Positions 1 through 8,707 of a stretch of DNA of 64,000 nucleotides are shown piece after piece (positions within the stretch are counted from its first letter, which is position 1; every line of letters starts with the position of its first letter). Below the pieces are notes generated by a model, which searched no databases, was not told where the DNA came from, and worked only from the letters and a program-made list of their open reading frames with translations. The stretch is from Caldalkalibacillus mannanilyticus JCM 10596 (GTDB lineage: Bacteria; Bacillota; Bacilli; Caldalkalibacillales; JCM-10596), in assembly GCF_000615945.1 (NCBI RefSeq), contig NZ_BAMO01000015.1, positions 24,536 through 88,535 on the forward strand. The letters run 5' to 3'. Position numbers and translations under genes: made by a program.

Positions 1-590
1 ATCACAATGAAAAGGGTTTGCTCGATAAGATCAATGAGCTTACTAATCAATTGAGAATGTAGATTGACCTCTGAAATTCTTTTGCTCGTAATGGCACTAT
101 GAATATGCAAAGCGATAAATCCTACCTCCCCTTCAGGTAGTGATACAGCAAGCTTCTGATTCAAGATTTCCGTAACCTCTTTGGCGATTCGATATTCTAG
201 TGGATATAACGCTTTCGTTTCTACAATGAATGGATTTTTGATATCTAACCCTTGCTCCATGCGCCGCAGAGCAAAAGCAATATGATCTGTAAGAGCTAAA
301 TGAATATGTTCATTCAAGCGAGTAGGTATCTTGCTTTGAATATAGAAGATCAGATCATTCATCGTTTCTATAAAGCCTTCATCAATATGATCAAGAAGCT
401 TTTTATAATTAGATTGTTCATGCTCATCCTTAAGAATAAATAATTTTTCAATAATAGCTGATTCAATCTGATCATTTTTCTTTTTCTCAAATCCTATTCC
501 TTTACCAATAAGAACAACTTCCTGATACGTTGGATGATGAGCAATAATAACATTGTTGTTTAGGGCTTTAACCACCGTATACGTTTCCAT
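1..590 (-). CDS. glcT: GlcT-type transcription antiterminator (partial)
   Basis: The gene starts at ATG 590 and runs off the left edge, so only about 196 N-terminal residues are seen. Residues 1-60 are a CAT RNA-binding domain (METYTVVKALNNNVIIA, then EVVLIGKGIGF); the rest is the first PRD, with the expected conserved histidines (ALTDHIAFAL, ALHIHSAIT). GlcT family proteins bind an RNA antiterminator hairpin upstream of ptsG and are controlled by phosphorylation from the glucose PTS; that role is family knowledge, and no ptsG lies in the window. The ATG shares its A with the TAA stop of the exonuclease gene upstream, so translational coupling is likely. It could be another LicT/SacT member, but the VLIGKGIGF block fits GlcT best. 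Confidence 0.78.
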   Translation of the reverse strand, partial: METYTVVKALNNNVIIAHHPTYQEVVLIGKGIGFEKKKNDQIESAIIEKLFILKDEHEQSNYKKLLDHIDEGFIETMNDLIFYIQSKIPTRLNEHIHLALTDHIAFALRRMEQGLDIKNPFIVETKALYPLEYRIAKEVTEILNQKLAVSLPEGEVGFIALHIHSAITSKRISEVNLHSQLISKLIDLIEQTLFIV

Positions 591-1366
591 TACTTTTCTA
601 CTCCTTGATTAGACTCTTTGATCTCCAAGCCCACAGGACAATGATCACTTCCCATTACGTCAGTGAATATCAAGGATTCCTGTAAAGAACCGACGAGTCT
701 TTCAGAAACAATAAAATAATCGATTCTCCAGCCGATATTTCTTTCTCTTACCTTAGCCATATAGGACCACCATGTATATGCTCCTTCTTGTTCAGGATAA
801 AAATAACGGTAGGAATCTACAAATCCTGATTCAAGCCATTCTGTCATCTTGCCTCGCTCTTCCTCTGTAAACCCAGAATTTTTTCGATTTGATTTTGGGT
901 TTTTCAAATCAATCTCCTGATGCGCTACATTCAGATCTCCACAAATAATAACCGGCTTTATTTGATCAAGCTCTATGAGATAGGAACGAAAGAGATCCTC
1001 CCATGTCAGTCTATACTCAAGTCTTGCTAAATCTCTCTGGGCATTAGGTGTATATACAGTGACAAGGAAGAAATCATTGAACTCAAGGGTAATCACCCTT
1101 CCTTCCCTGTCGTACTCTTCGCTCCCTATTCCATATCTGACTGAGAGAGGTTCACGTTTAGTAAAAACCGCTGTACCTGAATACCCTTTTTTCACTGCGT
1201 AATTCCAATATTGAAAATACCCGTCTGTTTCTAATTCAATTTGACCTTCTTGTAACTTCGTTTCTTGAACACAAAAAATATCTGCGTCAATTTCACGAAA
1301 AAAGTCTGAAAATCCTTTGGTTACACAAGCTCTTAGACCGTTCACATTCCAAGAAATTAGTTTCAT
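590..1366 (-). CDS. exoA: Exodeoxyribonuclease III (AP endonuclease, ExoA/Xth)
   Basis: A 258-residue Mg-dependent exonuclease III/AP endonuclease that cuts DNA at abasic sites in base-excision repair. Visible family motifs are WNVNGLRA at residues 6-13, the metal-binding Glu in VQETK (residue 35), GDLNVAH, and the C-terminal GSDHCPV with the catalytic Asp-His pair near residue 241. I chose ATG 1366 because it begins exactly at the family N-terminus and has AAGGAG 11 bases upstream; an in-frame start eight codons further up has no good ribosome site. It overlaps the 3' end of the upstream copD-like gene and is followed by glcT at a TAATG junction. Confidence 0.95.
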   Translation of the reverse strand: MKLISWNVNGLRACVTKGFSDFFREIDADIFCVQETKLQEGQIELETDGYFQYWNYAVKKGYSGTAVFTKREPLSVRYGIGSEEYDREGRVITLEFNDFFLVTVYTPNAQRDLARLEYRLTWEDLFRSYLIELDQIKPVIICGDLNVAHQEIDLKNPKSNRKNSGFTEEERGKMTEWLESGFVDSYRYFYPEQEGAYTWWSYMAKVRERNIGWRIDYFIVSERLVGSLQESLIFTDVMGSDHCPVGLEIKESNQGVEK

Positions 1367-2450
1367 AAGATTTTGTTCTCCTTGCTTCAATGGAATCTGC
1401 TAGCTCATATTTTTCAACATTGATGTTCATGATTCCTGTTCCATGGTGTGAATTGTGCTGATGATTTTCCTTCTCAGGTAGTGAAGTGGAAGAAAGAAAC
1501 CCAGCAAGGATCAAAACAATAATTGCGAGTATCAACTCGATTCTTAGACCCCAAAATAACCGAACAATTGTCGAGTTTCTTTCCGGTGTTTCTCCTTCGA
1601 CGATATCCATGGATATTAACTTCGGAAGCCATACATACTTGTGAAAAACAGCAATGAGTAATATAGGACTAAATATGACCATTTTCCACAATAATGTCAA
1701 GCCATAATTTGACTCAAACAGATGATTCCAAGATTCTAAGTAGACCACTCCCAGAATCATTCCCGAAAAAAGGATAAACACAATAGAACATATCGCTATT
1801 TGAGAAAATAATTGCAGTTTTTCAACAATAAATTTGAGAACACTCTTCTTTTTCGGCACTTGAAAGGAATACATAATAAATCCAATTAATCCTCCAAACC
1901 AGATGGAAATCACGGAAAGGTGAATCGTATGCGAGATCAGCAAATGATGGTGTACAGCGTGACTACTCCATGCAAAAGTATACAGTAAGGCAATAAAAAG
2001 AAAGGATTTTAGAAACCATTTATGTTTTCTATAAAATGTCTGAAGATAAAGCACGAGTAACAGTAAGGGCTGTACCCAACTCACGATCCCTATATTCATT
2101 GAAGTGATCATGATCCAACCCGCATTCCAAAACGCTTCTGATCCTACTACCGTCAACTGCATTAGTCTGGATAAGATCTGTCCAATCCCTGTAAGAAGGA
2201 AAATGAAGAAGCCAACAGCATACATGTTTCGTTCTACTTCTCTCGAAAAAAAATAATGATAGTTCTCGTCAGATTCTTTCATATCACTCAGAATCAATAA
2301 CTTGAAGAAATAAGAGCCACAAATACTAATTAAGACAAGTAACTCAATCGTTCTAAGATAGGTTCCATAAGCATCTATTTTTCCAGGAAAAACAACATAA
2401 CTTATTAAAAAAAGCAAAAAAATACTACCATAGAAAATGGGCTTTTTCAT
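1293..2450 (-). CDS. CopD-family copper resistance/transport membrane protein
   Basis: A polytopic membrane protein of 385 residues with about eight hydrophobic segments and the CopD domain in the C-terminal half (HAVHHHLLISHTIHLSVISIWFGGL, quoted in part: HTIHLSVISIWFGGLIG). CopD proteins are implicated in copper movement across the cytoplasmic membrane. It follows a YtkA-like lipoprotein and a SCO1 protein on the same strand, which suggests a copper delivery set for a cytochrome oxidase. The last ~40 residues are odd: they read into the exonuclease gene for 74 bases and look non-conserved. One extra A in the A5 run (complement of 1410-1414) would end the protein at a TGA just after MNINVEK, clear of exoA, so the C-terminus may be a frameshift artefact. 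Confidence 0.82.
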   Translation of the reverse strand: MKKPIFYGSIFLLFLISYVVFPGKIDAYGTYLRTIELLVLISICGSYFFKLLILSDMKESDENYHYFFSREVERNMYAVGFFIFLLTGIGQILSRLMQLTVVGSEAFWNAGWIMITSMNIGIVSWVQPLLLLVLYLQTFYRKHKWFLKSFLFIALLYTFAWSSHAVHHHLLISHTIHLSVISIWFGGLIGFIMYSFQVPKKKSVLKFIVEKLQLFSQIAICSIVFILFSGMILGVVYLESWNHLFESNYGLTLLWKMVIFSPILLIAVFHKYVWLPKLISMDIVEGETPERNSTIVRLFWGLRIELILAIIVLILAGFLSSTSLPEKENHQHNSHHGTGIMNINVEKYELADSIEARRTKSYETNFLECERSKSLCNQRIFRLFS

Positions 2451-2522
2451 TCTTCACCTCCAATGGAAAAACCGCAAACTAAGTGCGGCTCCTCCAATAC
2501 ATACTTCCTATTTACCCTTCTG

Positions 2523-2990
2523 TTACTGAGGCTTCTTTACCTGCAACTCGTACTTTTTCATCGTATGAAACCCTCTTGCTGTCACATGGTACATCACATA
2601 ATAAGTCCCTTCTTCTTCAAACGAATAGTGAATGGAATACAGACCCGCCTCTTTCATAGGGGCCTCGATCATATCATGATCCGTGGTATACTCCTCCATG
2701 CTTTTATGATGGTTCTCTTGGTGTTCATCCTGTTCAATGATCTCCTCTTTTTCATGCCATATCTCAAAGGTAACCTCTTCAGCATCTACGACTGGTTCAC
2801 CATCCTGCGTCACTGTAACAAATACTTCTACTGAGTCATTCACATAAATATCCTCTTTTGGATTCGTCCCGAAATCAACCATGATAATCGAGCCTTGATG
2901 AGGCGGTTCCAGCTTTTTCTCATTCTGGCACGCAACAAGCAGAATCAGGCACAAAGTAGAGATGAAAAGGAGGAAAATTCTTTTTTTCAT
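2523..2990 (-). CDS. YtkA-like domain lipoprotein
   Basis: A 155-residue secreted lipoprotein. Residues 1-21 form a lipoprotein signal peptide ending in the lipobox LVAC. The remainder is a single immunoglobulin-like YtkA domain (VEVFVTVTQDGEPVVDA, then GLYSIHYSFEEEGTYYV). A His/Glu-rich stretch (DEHQENHHKS) in the middle could bind metal; this is inference. AAGGAG lies 11 bases before the ATG. YtkA-domain proteins often accompany copper or cytochrome oxidase assembly genes, and this one sits between SCO1 and CopD genes on the same strand, probably in one operon. Confidence 0.82.
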   Translation of the reverse strand: MKKRIFLLFISTLCLILLVACQNEKKLEPPHQGSIIMVDFGTNPKEDIYVNDSVEVFVTVTQDGEPVVDAEEVTFEIWHEKEEIIEQDEHQENHHKSMEEYTTDHDMIEAPMKEAGLYSIHYSFEEEGTYYVMYHVTARGFHTMKKYELQVKKPQ

Positions 2991-3013
2991 TTTATTCGTA
3001 TCTCCTTATCTCA

Positions 3014-3658
3014 TTATTCTTTAACTAATTGTCGAATATCTTTCATAATTGCTTCTTTGTTCATTTGCTCATGGCGAGTGGTCATCTTATGGTAGGCACG
3101 AATTTGATGCTTTCCGTCCAAGATATACATGGTTGTTGCATGCATCGCTGAACCATCTTCACCCACAAAGTAACTATAGCCCAAATCATCGGACAGGGCT
3201 TTTATTTGCTCCTCACTTCCTCTCAGGAATTTCCATCCCTCTAAATCAGCATCAAAATAGGTACTATACTCCTTTAAGCTCTGAATATCATCTCGCTCTG
3301 GATCAAACGTGATGGCAACAAGCTCTACTTCTTTCCCGAAGAGCCCATCTTCTTTTAACTCTTTTTGTAGATCCGAGAAATCTGACATCGTCATCGGACA
3401 CACTCCATCAGGGCAGTTAAGAAGAAGGAAACTGACTAGTTTGATCTTACCGTTATCCGATTGATAAGTTTCTCCTGTTGCTTCTTCTAACTCAAACGAT
3501 TGGATTTGGCGGGATACAGGTAAGGGTTCAGATGAGGTTGCAAATACCAAGAAGAAAAACGTGACGATGGCAACGACAACAAGAACAAGTCCCAAAACTA
3601 AAACCATACCTATATTCTTTCTCTGGTTATTTATCCCTTGATTATCTATCGAACTCAT
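3014..3658 (-). CDS. SCO1/SenC family cytochrome c oxidase assembly protein
   Basis: A 214-residue protein with one N-terminal membrane anchor (about residues 17-40) and an extracytoplasmic thioredoxin-like domain. The copper-binding CxxxC motif is intact (NCPDGVCPMTM) and the distal conserved histidine is present in DGSAMHATTMYILD. SCO1 proteins insert or reduce the CuA centre of cytochrome c oxidase. It is first in an apparent SCO1 - YtkA lipoprotein - CopD operon. The Shine-Dalgarno sequence is weak, so the exact start is less certain than the identity. Confidence 0.9.
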   Translation of the reverse strand: MSSIDNQGINNQRKNIGMVLVLGLVLVVVAIVTFFFLVFATSSEPLPVSRQIQSFELEEATGETYQSDNGKIKLVSFLLLNCPDGVCPMTMSDFSDLQKELKEDGLFGKEVELVAITFDPERDDIQSLKEYSTYFDADLEGWKFLRGSEEQIKALSDDLGYSYFVGEDGSAMHATTMYILDGKHQIRAYHKMTTRHEQMNKEAIMKDIRQLVKE

Positions 3659-3804
3659 ACTGATCGACTCACTTTCTAAACAAAGATAGTTATATTGTAT
3701 AAAAACTTGAGAGCTTATACATGACTCAGTAGGGCTATTTCAGTGACAAAGTTGTGACATATATTACATAGTTCCCCTTGTATAAAATAGGACAGACGGT
3801 AAAA

Positions 3805-3841
3805 AATAAAGTAGATTTCCATCAGATGGAGTTTTTACTCC
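3805..3841 (-). repeat. Dispersed intergenic repeat, copy 1
   Basis: Read on the minus strand this contains GGAGTAAAAACTCC followed by ATCTGATGGAAATCTACTTT. It matches three other copies in the window (16981, 28383, 54911) over a core of about 26 bases with a few differences. GGAGT-AAAA-ACTCC forms a short hairpin. It lies 25 bases before the start of the DUF3889 gene. Confidence 0.75.
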
Positions 3842-3866
3842 TATTTTAACAAAAGGAGCTGATCCA

Positions 3867-4226
3867 ATGTACAAAATCTTACCTATGCTTATATCCATTT
3901 GCCTCCTCTATGGAGCTCCATTCTCCTCCCCATCTACACTACTTACGCTAACCACCGCTGAAAAAACAAACGTTGCTCAGCCTGATTATCAGAAATGGGG
4001 GAACATGGCTGTTTTATTGACCAAGCAAGCTTACCCAGACAGTGAAGTAACAGATTATGAATATTTAGGTAGAAAAGAGCCCACGGCAACAGTAGTTGAG
4101 GATTCCTTTGAATTAAAGTTAAAAGAGAATGGCAAAGAAAAAGAGATCATTGTCTACGTAACATCTAGAAAAGATACGGAAGAATTGATCTCTGTCCGCT
4201 ATGAAGAAAAAGGAAGTAATCGTTAA
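3867..4226 (+). CDS. Secreted DUF3889 protein (YqzG/YhdC-like)
   Basis: A 119-residue exported protein of unknown function. Residues 1-30 are a signal peptide; residues 37-115 match the DUF3889 pattern known from Bacillus YqzG and YhdC (PDYQKWGNMAVLLTKQAYPD, then VTDYEYLGR). The ribosome site AAAAGGAG stands nine bases before ATG. It is monocistronic: repeat copy 1 is just upstream and a two-way terminator follows. Confidence 0.8.
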   Translation: MYKILPMLISICLLYGAPFSSPSTLLTLTTAEKTNVAQPDYQKWGNMAVLLTKQAYPDSEVTDYEYLGRKEPTATVVEDSFELKLKENGKEKEIIVYVTSRKDTEELISVRYEEKGSNR

Positions 4227-4240
4227 AAGCTTTTAAGCAA

Positions 4241-4311
4241 AAAAAAAGCAGGATCGCTGTATAGGTTGCTACCACAAGATGACAACCATAATCATCGACT
4301 CTGCTTTTTAT
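4241..4311. terminator. Bidirectional terminator between DUF3889 and yitT-family genes
   Basis: AAAAAGCAG (4243-4251) pairs with CTGCTTTTT (4301-4309), flanking a long loop; A and T runs on the two sides suit termination of both convergent genes. Confidence 0.6.
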
Positions 4312-4319
4312 ATTTCCCT

Positions 4320-5129
4320 TCACTTTCGAAACATTCCCATTACTTCTACTGTTTCAGTAATATTAACAAACGCACAAGGATCTATTTTTTGAATCATTTC
4401 TTTGATCTCAGATAATTCATAACGAGTAATCACCGTAAATAAGATCTTTCTTTGTTCCTTCGAATAGGCTCCTTCACCATCGACAACCGTAATTCCTCGA
4501 TAGACATTAGAAAGTAATTCATCTTTAATCTCTTCACCCTTAGCACTAATAATCATTAACGTGAGCTTAATATGTTTTGTATGGATCGCATCAATGACTC
4601 TTCCAGTAACGAAGATAGAAACCAAGGTATATAGAGCCAAGTCCCAATCAAATAAGAAGCCTGAGATGAAGATGACAATTCCGTTTAAGGCAAAGATCAC
4701 GGCACCTAATGGAAAATCACGCTTCTGAGTCATAATTAAGCCGATAATGTCCATTCCACCAGTAGAACCACCATGACGAATGATGATTCCAATCGCGAGT
4801 CCACCTATCACCCCGCCAAACACTGCCGCAATGATGGGATCTGTCGTCACAGCCTGTACAGGAAAAAACTGCATGGCAAAGGATGTCACAAAAACAGAAA
4901 CCACACTTAACGCAATAAATCGCTTCCCCAATGTAAGCATACCAAAAATAAAAATTGGAACATTCAGGGCAAAAATGACCCAGCCTGTGTTTAGGTCTGT
5001 TAAAAGACCAATAATCATACCAATACCCGTTACTCCTCCAATTAACACTTGATGGGGAAGTAAAAACATATTTAAGGCAAAAGCCACTAACACAGATGCT
5101 CCTATAGTAACAAGTAACTGCCGTACCAT
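4320..5129 (-). CDS. YitT family membrane protein
   Basis: A 269-residue protein with five to six membrane segments (DUF161 region, residues 5-170) and a C-terminal cytoplasmic DUF2179 domain (residues ~180-265, GITVVDGEGAYSKEQRKILF, then FVNITETVEVMGMF). YitT/YqfU/YpjC proteins are widespread in Bacillales and their transport role is not settled. The family glycine signature GGSTGGMDIIG is intact. AGGAGTG lies nine bases before ATG. The gene stands alone between two terminators and the divergent ilvE. Confidence 0.92.
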   Translation of the reverse strand: MVRQLLVTIGASVLVAFALNMFLLPHQVLIGGVTGIGMIIGLLTDLNTGWVIFALNVPIFIFGMLTLGKRFIALSVVSVFVTSFAMQFFPVQAVTTDPIIAAVFGGVIGGLAIGIIIRHGGSTGGMDIIGLIMTQKRDFPLGAVIFALNGIVIFISGFLFDWDLALYTLVSIFVTGRVIDAIHTKHIKLTLMIISAKGEEIKDELLSNVYRGITVVDGEGAYSKEQRKILFTVITRYELSEIKEMIQKIDPCAFVNITETVEVMGMFRK

Positions 5130-5341
5130 GTGTCACACTCCTAGATCGTAAAAATATTGCTTCTCCATCATACTATATCCTCTTTTCATTTCATATTATT
5201 TTTTTCAACAAAATCATGCCCTTAAGTATTTATTGAATCAACCGATGATGATAATATATTATTTAAGATTAATGAGTGCTAAATACGCAAACCATACATT
5301 CAACCATCTTGCAAATTAATTCTAGGAGTGAACAAATTGAA

Positions 5342-6408
5342 ATGAACATGAACATCCAAGTAAGCAAAAATGAAAGTCCAAAAGCCAAGCCAGACCAAGC
5401 TACACTTAGTTTTGGCAAACATTTTACGGATCATATGTTTTTAATGAACTATTCCATAGATAAAGGATGGTATGACCCTAGAATCGTTCCTTATTCTCCC
5501 TGACTCTAGATCCAGCAGCTATGGTCTTTCATTACGGGCAAGCTATTTTCGAAGGACTAAAAGCCTATCTTTCACCAGAGAAGAAGGTACTTCTGTTTCG
5601 CCCGCAAAAGAATGCTGAAAGATTTAACCTTTCCAGCGAAAGAATGAGCATTCCCCCTATTGATGAAACATTCTTTGTTCATGCTGTACAAAAATTGGTT
5701 GAAACAGATAAGGAATGGATCCCTAGCCAAGATGGAAGTTCATTATATATACGACCTTTCGTCATTGCAACTGAGCCTTGCCTAGGTGTGCGCCCTGCTC
5801 ATGAATATGTATTTGCGATCATCCTTTCCCCAGTAGGAGCTTATTATGAGGAAGGAATGAACCCCATCAGTATATTAGTAGAAAATGAATACGTTCGCTC
5901 CGTTCGCGGAGGAACCGGGTTAGCTAAAACGGCTGGAAATTACGCTGCTAGTCTAAAGGCACAAATCCAAGCAAGCGAACAATCCTGTTCACAGGTGATG
6001 TGGCTAGATGCTATTGAAAGAAAATACATTGAAGAAGTTGGAAGCATGAATGTCTTTTTCAAAATAAATGGCGAAGTGGTTACTCCTCAGTTAAATGGAA
6101 GCATATTAGAAGGGATTACTAGAGCTTCGACAATTCAGCTACTCAAGCATTGGAACGTTCCCGTGATTGAAAGAAAAATATCAATAGATGAAATCTTCGA
6201 GGCTTCGAAAGATGGACGCCTTGAAGAATCCTTCGGAACCGGTACTGCGGCGGTGATCTCTCCTGTCGGTGCCCTGCACTATCGCGGAGAACAAATCGTC
6301 ATTAACCAAGGAGCCGTTGGACCTTTATCTCAAAAAATTTATGATACCATCACCGGCATTCAATATGGTAAAATCGCAGATGATTTTAACTGGACTGTAT
6401 CTTGTTAA
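5342..6408 (+). pseudogene. ilvE: Branched-chain amino acid aminotransferase (ilvE), single-base frameshift
   Basis: PLP-dependent class IV aminotransferase that makes or breaks Leu, Ile and Val. The reading frame starts at ATG 5342 (AGGAGTG upstream) and reads well to PRIVPYSP, then hits TGA at 5501; the next frame continues LTLDPAAMVFHYGQAIFEGLK to TAA 6408. One extra C in the CCC at 5498-5500 would restore PYSPLTLDPAAM, the family sequence, and a 355-residue protein, the usual length. The catalytic Lys block (KYIEEVGSMNVFF), the FRP block and GTGTAA are present. As written it encodes only a 53-residue fragment. Whether the lesion is biological or a consensus error cannot be told here. Confidence 0.88.
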
Positions 6409-6441
6409 TTTCCATACCCTGTAGAAAAATAGCCATAAAGC

Positions 6442-6490
6442 AAAGGATGAAACCTACTCAATTTATTGATAGGTACTCATCCTTTTTTTT
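6442..6490 (+). terminator. Terminator after ilvE
   Basis: AAAGGATGA (6442-6450) pairs with TCATCCTTT, followed by a run of T. Confidence 0.75.
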
Positions 6491-6500
6491 ATTAACAAAT

Positions 6501-6543
6501 CTGACACTTTACAAACACTTGTTTATATTATAAACTTTTGTTT
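6501..6543 (+). promoter_or_regulatory. psuK promoter with overlapping palindrome
   Basis: CTGACA (6501-6506) and TATATT (6524-6529) are spaced by exactly 17 bases and look like a sigma-A promoter. An imperfect inverted repeat, AAACACTTGTTTATA (6513-6527) against TATAAACTTTTGTTT (6529-6543), covers the -10 box and predicted start point, a position suited to a repressor. Its owner is unknown; the HTH domain of PsuK itself is a candidate (inference). Confidence 0.5.
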
Positions 6544-6561
6544 AGAAAGGAGGTCTATTCC

Positions 6562-7656
6562 TTGGATATTGAACAACTGATTTTACATCATATCAAAATG
6601 AATCCCTATATCTCACAACAAGATCTAGCATCGAAGGTAGGACTCTCTCGTTCGGCAGTTGCAAACTATATCTCTTCTTTAACCCGACGAGGCGAGATCA
6701 AAGGCAGAGCCTATGTGTTAAAAGAAGAATCCTCCATTATTTGTATTGGCGGAGCAAATATTGACCGGAAGGCGAAAACAACACAAAAGGCTCGACTTTA
6801 TTCCTCCAACCCTGTTACCACTAGCGAATCTTGCGGTGGAGTCGCTCGGAATGTTGCAGAGAACCTTAGTCGTTTAGGATGTCACCCTTCCTTAATGACG
6901 GCTGTTGGAGAGGATAAAGAAGGAAGGTGGCTCATCGAACAAACTAAAACTCTTGGTATTGACGTCAGTAAGGTATGGCTTATGCCAACGGAAAGGACAG
7001 GTACATACACTGCCCTGATTGATGTAGATGGAGAAATGCTTGTATCGATGGCGGAAATGAACATCTATGAAAAAATAACAACACAATTTTTCGAGGATCA
7101 TTGGGCTAGTATAAAAGCAGCAGAAGCTATTTTTCTCGATACCAACATCCCTCAAGAGTGTCTTAGCCTTCTTATTATGCGTTCTAAAGAGCAGAACATA
7201 CGCCTCTTCATTGACCCTGTATCTTCTGCCAAAGCGAGTAAGCTTCCAGCTGACTTAGCTGGAGTTGAACTGATTCTTCCCAACCGAGAGGAAGCAGAAC
7301 TACTAGCAGGAACTAAAATCGATTCTGTAGAGGATTGTGCGTTAGCTAGCCAAAAGATTCATGAGCGTGGAGTGAAGAACGTGATCATTACCTTAGGTGA
7401 ACAAGGCATCTACTATTCCTCTACTGATGAAACGGGTCATCTTCTGCCCTATCAAGCAGATGTAGTCGATGTAACGGGCGCTGGTGATGCCTTCGCAGCA
7501 ACGGTCATCTATGGCTTGGTCCAGCAAGAAACTCTTTCTACTTCATGTCGGTTGGGGCTAGCTGCCGCCCGCCTCACCCTTCAATCAGCAGAATCCGTTT
7601 CACCATTATTACAACCAACAAAACTATATGAAATTGTAAAGGAGTTTTCATCATGA
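6562..7656 (+). CDS. psuK: Pseudouridine kinase, HTH-PfkB fusion
   Basis: Sugar kinase of the PfkB family that phosphorylates pseudouridine to its 5'-phosphate, the substrate of the next gene's product. Residues ~1-55 form a winged helix-turn-helix ([21 protein letters not shown]), and ~58-360 the kinase: N-terminal GGANIDRK, the glycine pair [17 protein letters not shown] and the C-terminal [11 protein letters not shown] with the catalytic base Asp. I chose TTG 6562 because AAAGGAGG sits eight bases upstream; starting earlier would translate the ribosome site itself. The stop overlaps the psuG start (ATGA), so both are one operon. The HTH fusion is known in YeiC/YeiI-like kinases and may let the enzyme regulate its operon (inference). 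Confidence 0.88.
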   Translation: MDIEQLILHHIKMNPYISQQDLASKVGLSRSAVANYISSLTRRGEIKGRAYVLKEESSIICIGGANIDRKAKTTQKARLYSSNPVTTSESCGGVARNVAENLSRLGCHPSLMTAVGEDKEGRWLIEQTKTLGIDVSKVWLMPTERTGTYTALIDVDGEMLVSMAEMNIYEKITTQFFEDHWASIKAAEAIFLDTNIPQECLSLLIMRSKEQNIRLFIDPVSSAKASKLPADLAGVELILPNREEAELLAGTKIDSVEDCALASQKIHERGVKNVIITLGEQGIYYSSTDETGHLLPYQADVVDVTGAGDAFAATVIYGLVQQETLSTSCRLGLAAARLTLQSAESVSPLLQPTKLYEIVKEFSS

Positions 7657-8570
7657 AAGAATACTTATCATTTACGGAAGAGGTTCAACATGCACGAGAA
7701 AATAATTTACCTATCGTGGCATTAGAAACCACTATTATTTCACATGGAATGCCTTACCCACAAAATATTGAAATGGCAAAAACAGTTGAGAAAATCATTC
7801 GTGATAACGGAGCTGTTCCAGCGACCCTAGGGATTATGAATGGTCAAATCAAAATAGGATTAAATGACAGTGAGCTTGAAGAGTTTGCCACCAATCAATC
7901 CGTGGAAAAAGTAAGTCGCCGTGACTTCCCCTATATTCTTTCAACAGGAAAAATTGGAGCCACTACCGTTGCAGGGACCATGATTGCCGCAGAGCTTGCT
8001 GGAATTGAAGTCTTTGCTACTGGCGGTATTGGAGGTGTTCATCGTGAGGGAGAAATCACTTGGGATGTTTCAGCCGATCTAACAGAATTAGCTCAAAGCA
8101 ACGTAGCAGTTGTATGTGCAGGAGCTAAATCCATTCTTGATCTAGGAAGAACGCTTGAATATTTAGAAACGCATGGGGTTCCTGTTGTAGGTTATCAATG
8201 TGACACCTTCCCCTCCTTCTACTCTCGCGAAAGTGATTTTTCTGTAGATTATCGGATCGATACTGCTCAAGAAATTGCTAAAGTTATGGATACCAAGTGG
8301 AAGCTAGAGTTAAAGGGTGGTTTAGTTATCGCGAACCCTGTTCCCGAGGAGCATGCCCTTCCTTTCACTGAAATGGAGTCCATCATTCTCAAAGTCCTGA
8401 AAGAAGCTCAAGAGAATGGAATTACAGGAAAGAAAGTGACTCCATTTCTCCTAGCCAAAATTAAAGAAATGACTCAAGGAAAAAGCTTAGAAACAAATAT
8501 TGCTCTAGTTAATCATAACGCGAAGGTAGCCGCGCAAATTGCTGTTGCTTTAAAGCAAGTTCGCAAATAA
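7653..8570 (+). CDS. psuG: Pseudouridine-5'-phosphate glycosidase
   Basis: A 305-residue enzyme that splits pseudouridine 5'-phosphate into uracil and ribose 5-phosphate. The family sequence is clear throughout: [16 protein letters not shown] near residue 25, [20 protein letters not shown] at ~110-130, [20 protein letters not shown], and [10 protein letters not shown]. The length is normal. It overlaps the kinase gene by four bases, with AAAGGAG inside the kinase 3' end; with psuK it makes a complete catabolic route for pseudouridine from RNA turnover. Confidence 0.96.
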   Translation: MKEYLSFTEEVQHARENNLPIVALETTIISHGMPYPQNIEMAKTVEKIIRDNGAVPATLGIMNGQIKIGLNDSELEEFATNQSVEKVSRRDFPYILSTGKIGATTVAGTMIAAELAGIEVFATGGIGGVHREGEITWDVSADLTELAQSNVAVVCAGAKSILDLGRTLEYLETHGVPVVGYQCDTFPSFYSRESDFSVDYRIDTAQEIAKVMDTKWKLELKGGLVIANPVPEEHALPFTEMESIILKVLKEAQENGITGKKVTPFLLAKIKEMTQGKSLETNIALVNHNAKVAAQIAVALKQVRK

Positions 8571-8590
8571 GGGTACCTGTAAAATAGAAT

Positions 8591-8624
8591 AGAAAAACAA
8601 AAACGACTCTGTTCAAGAGCCGTT
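8591..8624 (-). terminator. Terminator for the ABC transporter operon
   Basis: On the minus strand AACGGCTCT pairs with AGAGTCGTT (one mismatch), followed by TTTTTGTTTTT. It lies downstream of the last ABC transporter gene. Confidence 0.7.
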
Positions 8625-8637
8625 CTTGTTTGATCGT

Positions 8638-8668
8638 GGGAAGAGGAAACTCTTCCCTTTTTATTTTT
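8638..8668 (+). terminator. Terminator for psuK-psuG
   Basis: GGGAAGAG-GAAA-CTCTTCCC followed by TTTTTATTTTT: an eight-pair stem with a GNRA loop and a U tract. Confidence 0.88.
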
Positions 8669-8707
8669 ACCCCTCAATAACTTGCTTTCTTGTACTTGTA
8701 GTATTAG

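Noticed and set aside
4717..5136. 139-codon minus-strand frame over the YitT gene
   Set aside because: Cys/Trp/His-rich out-of-frame reading of the YitT gene with no ribosome site.
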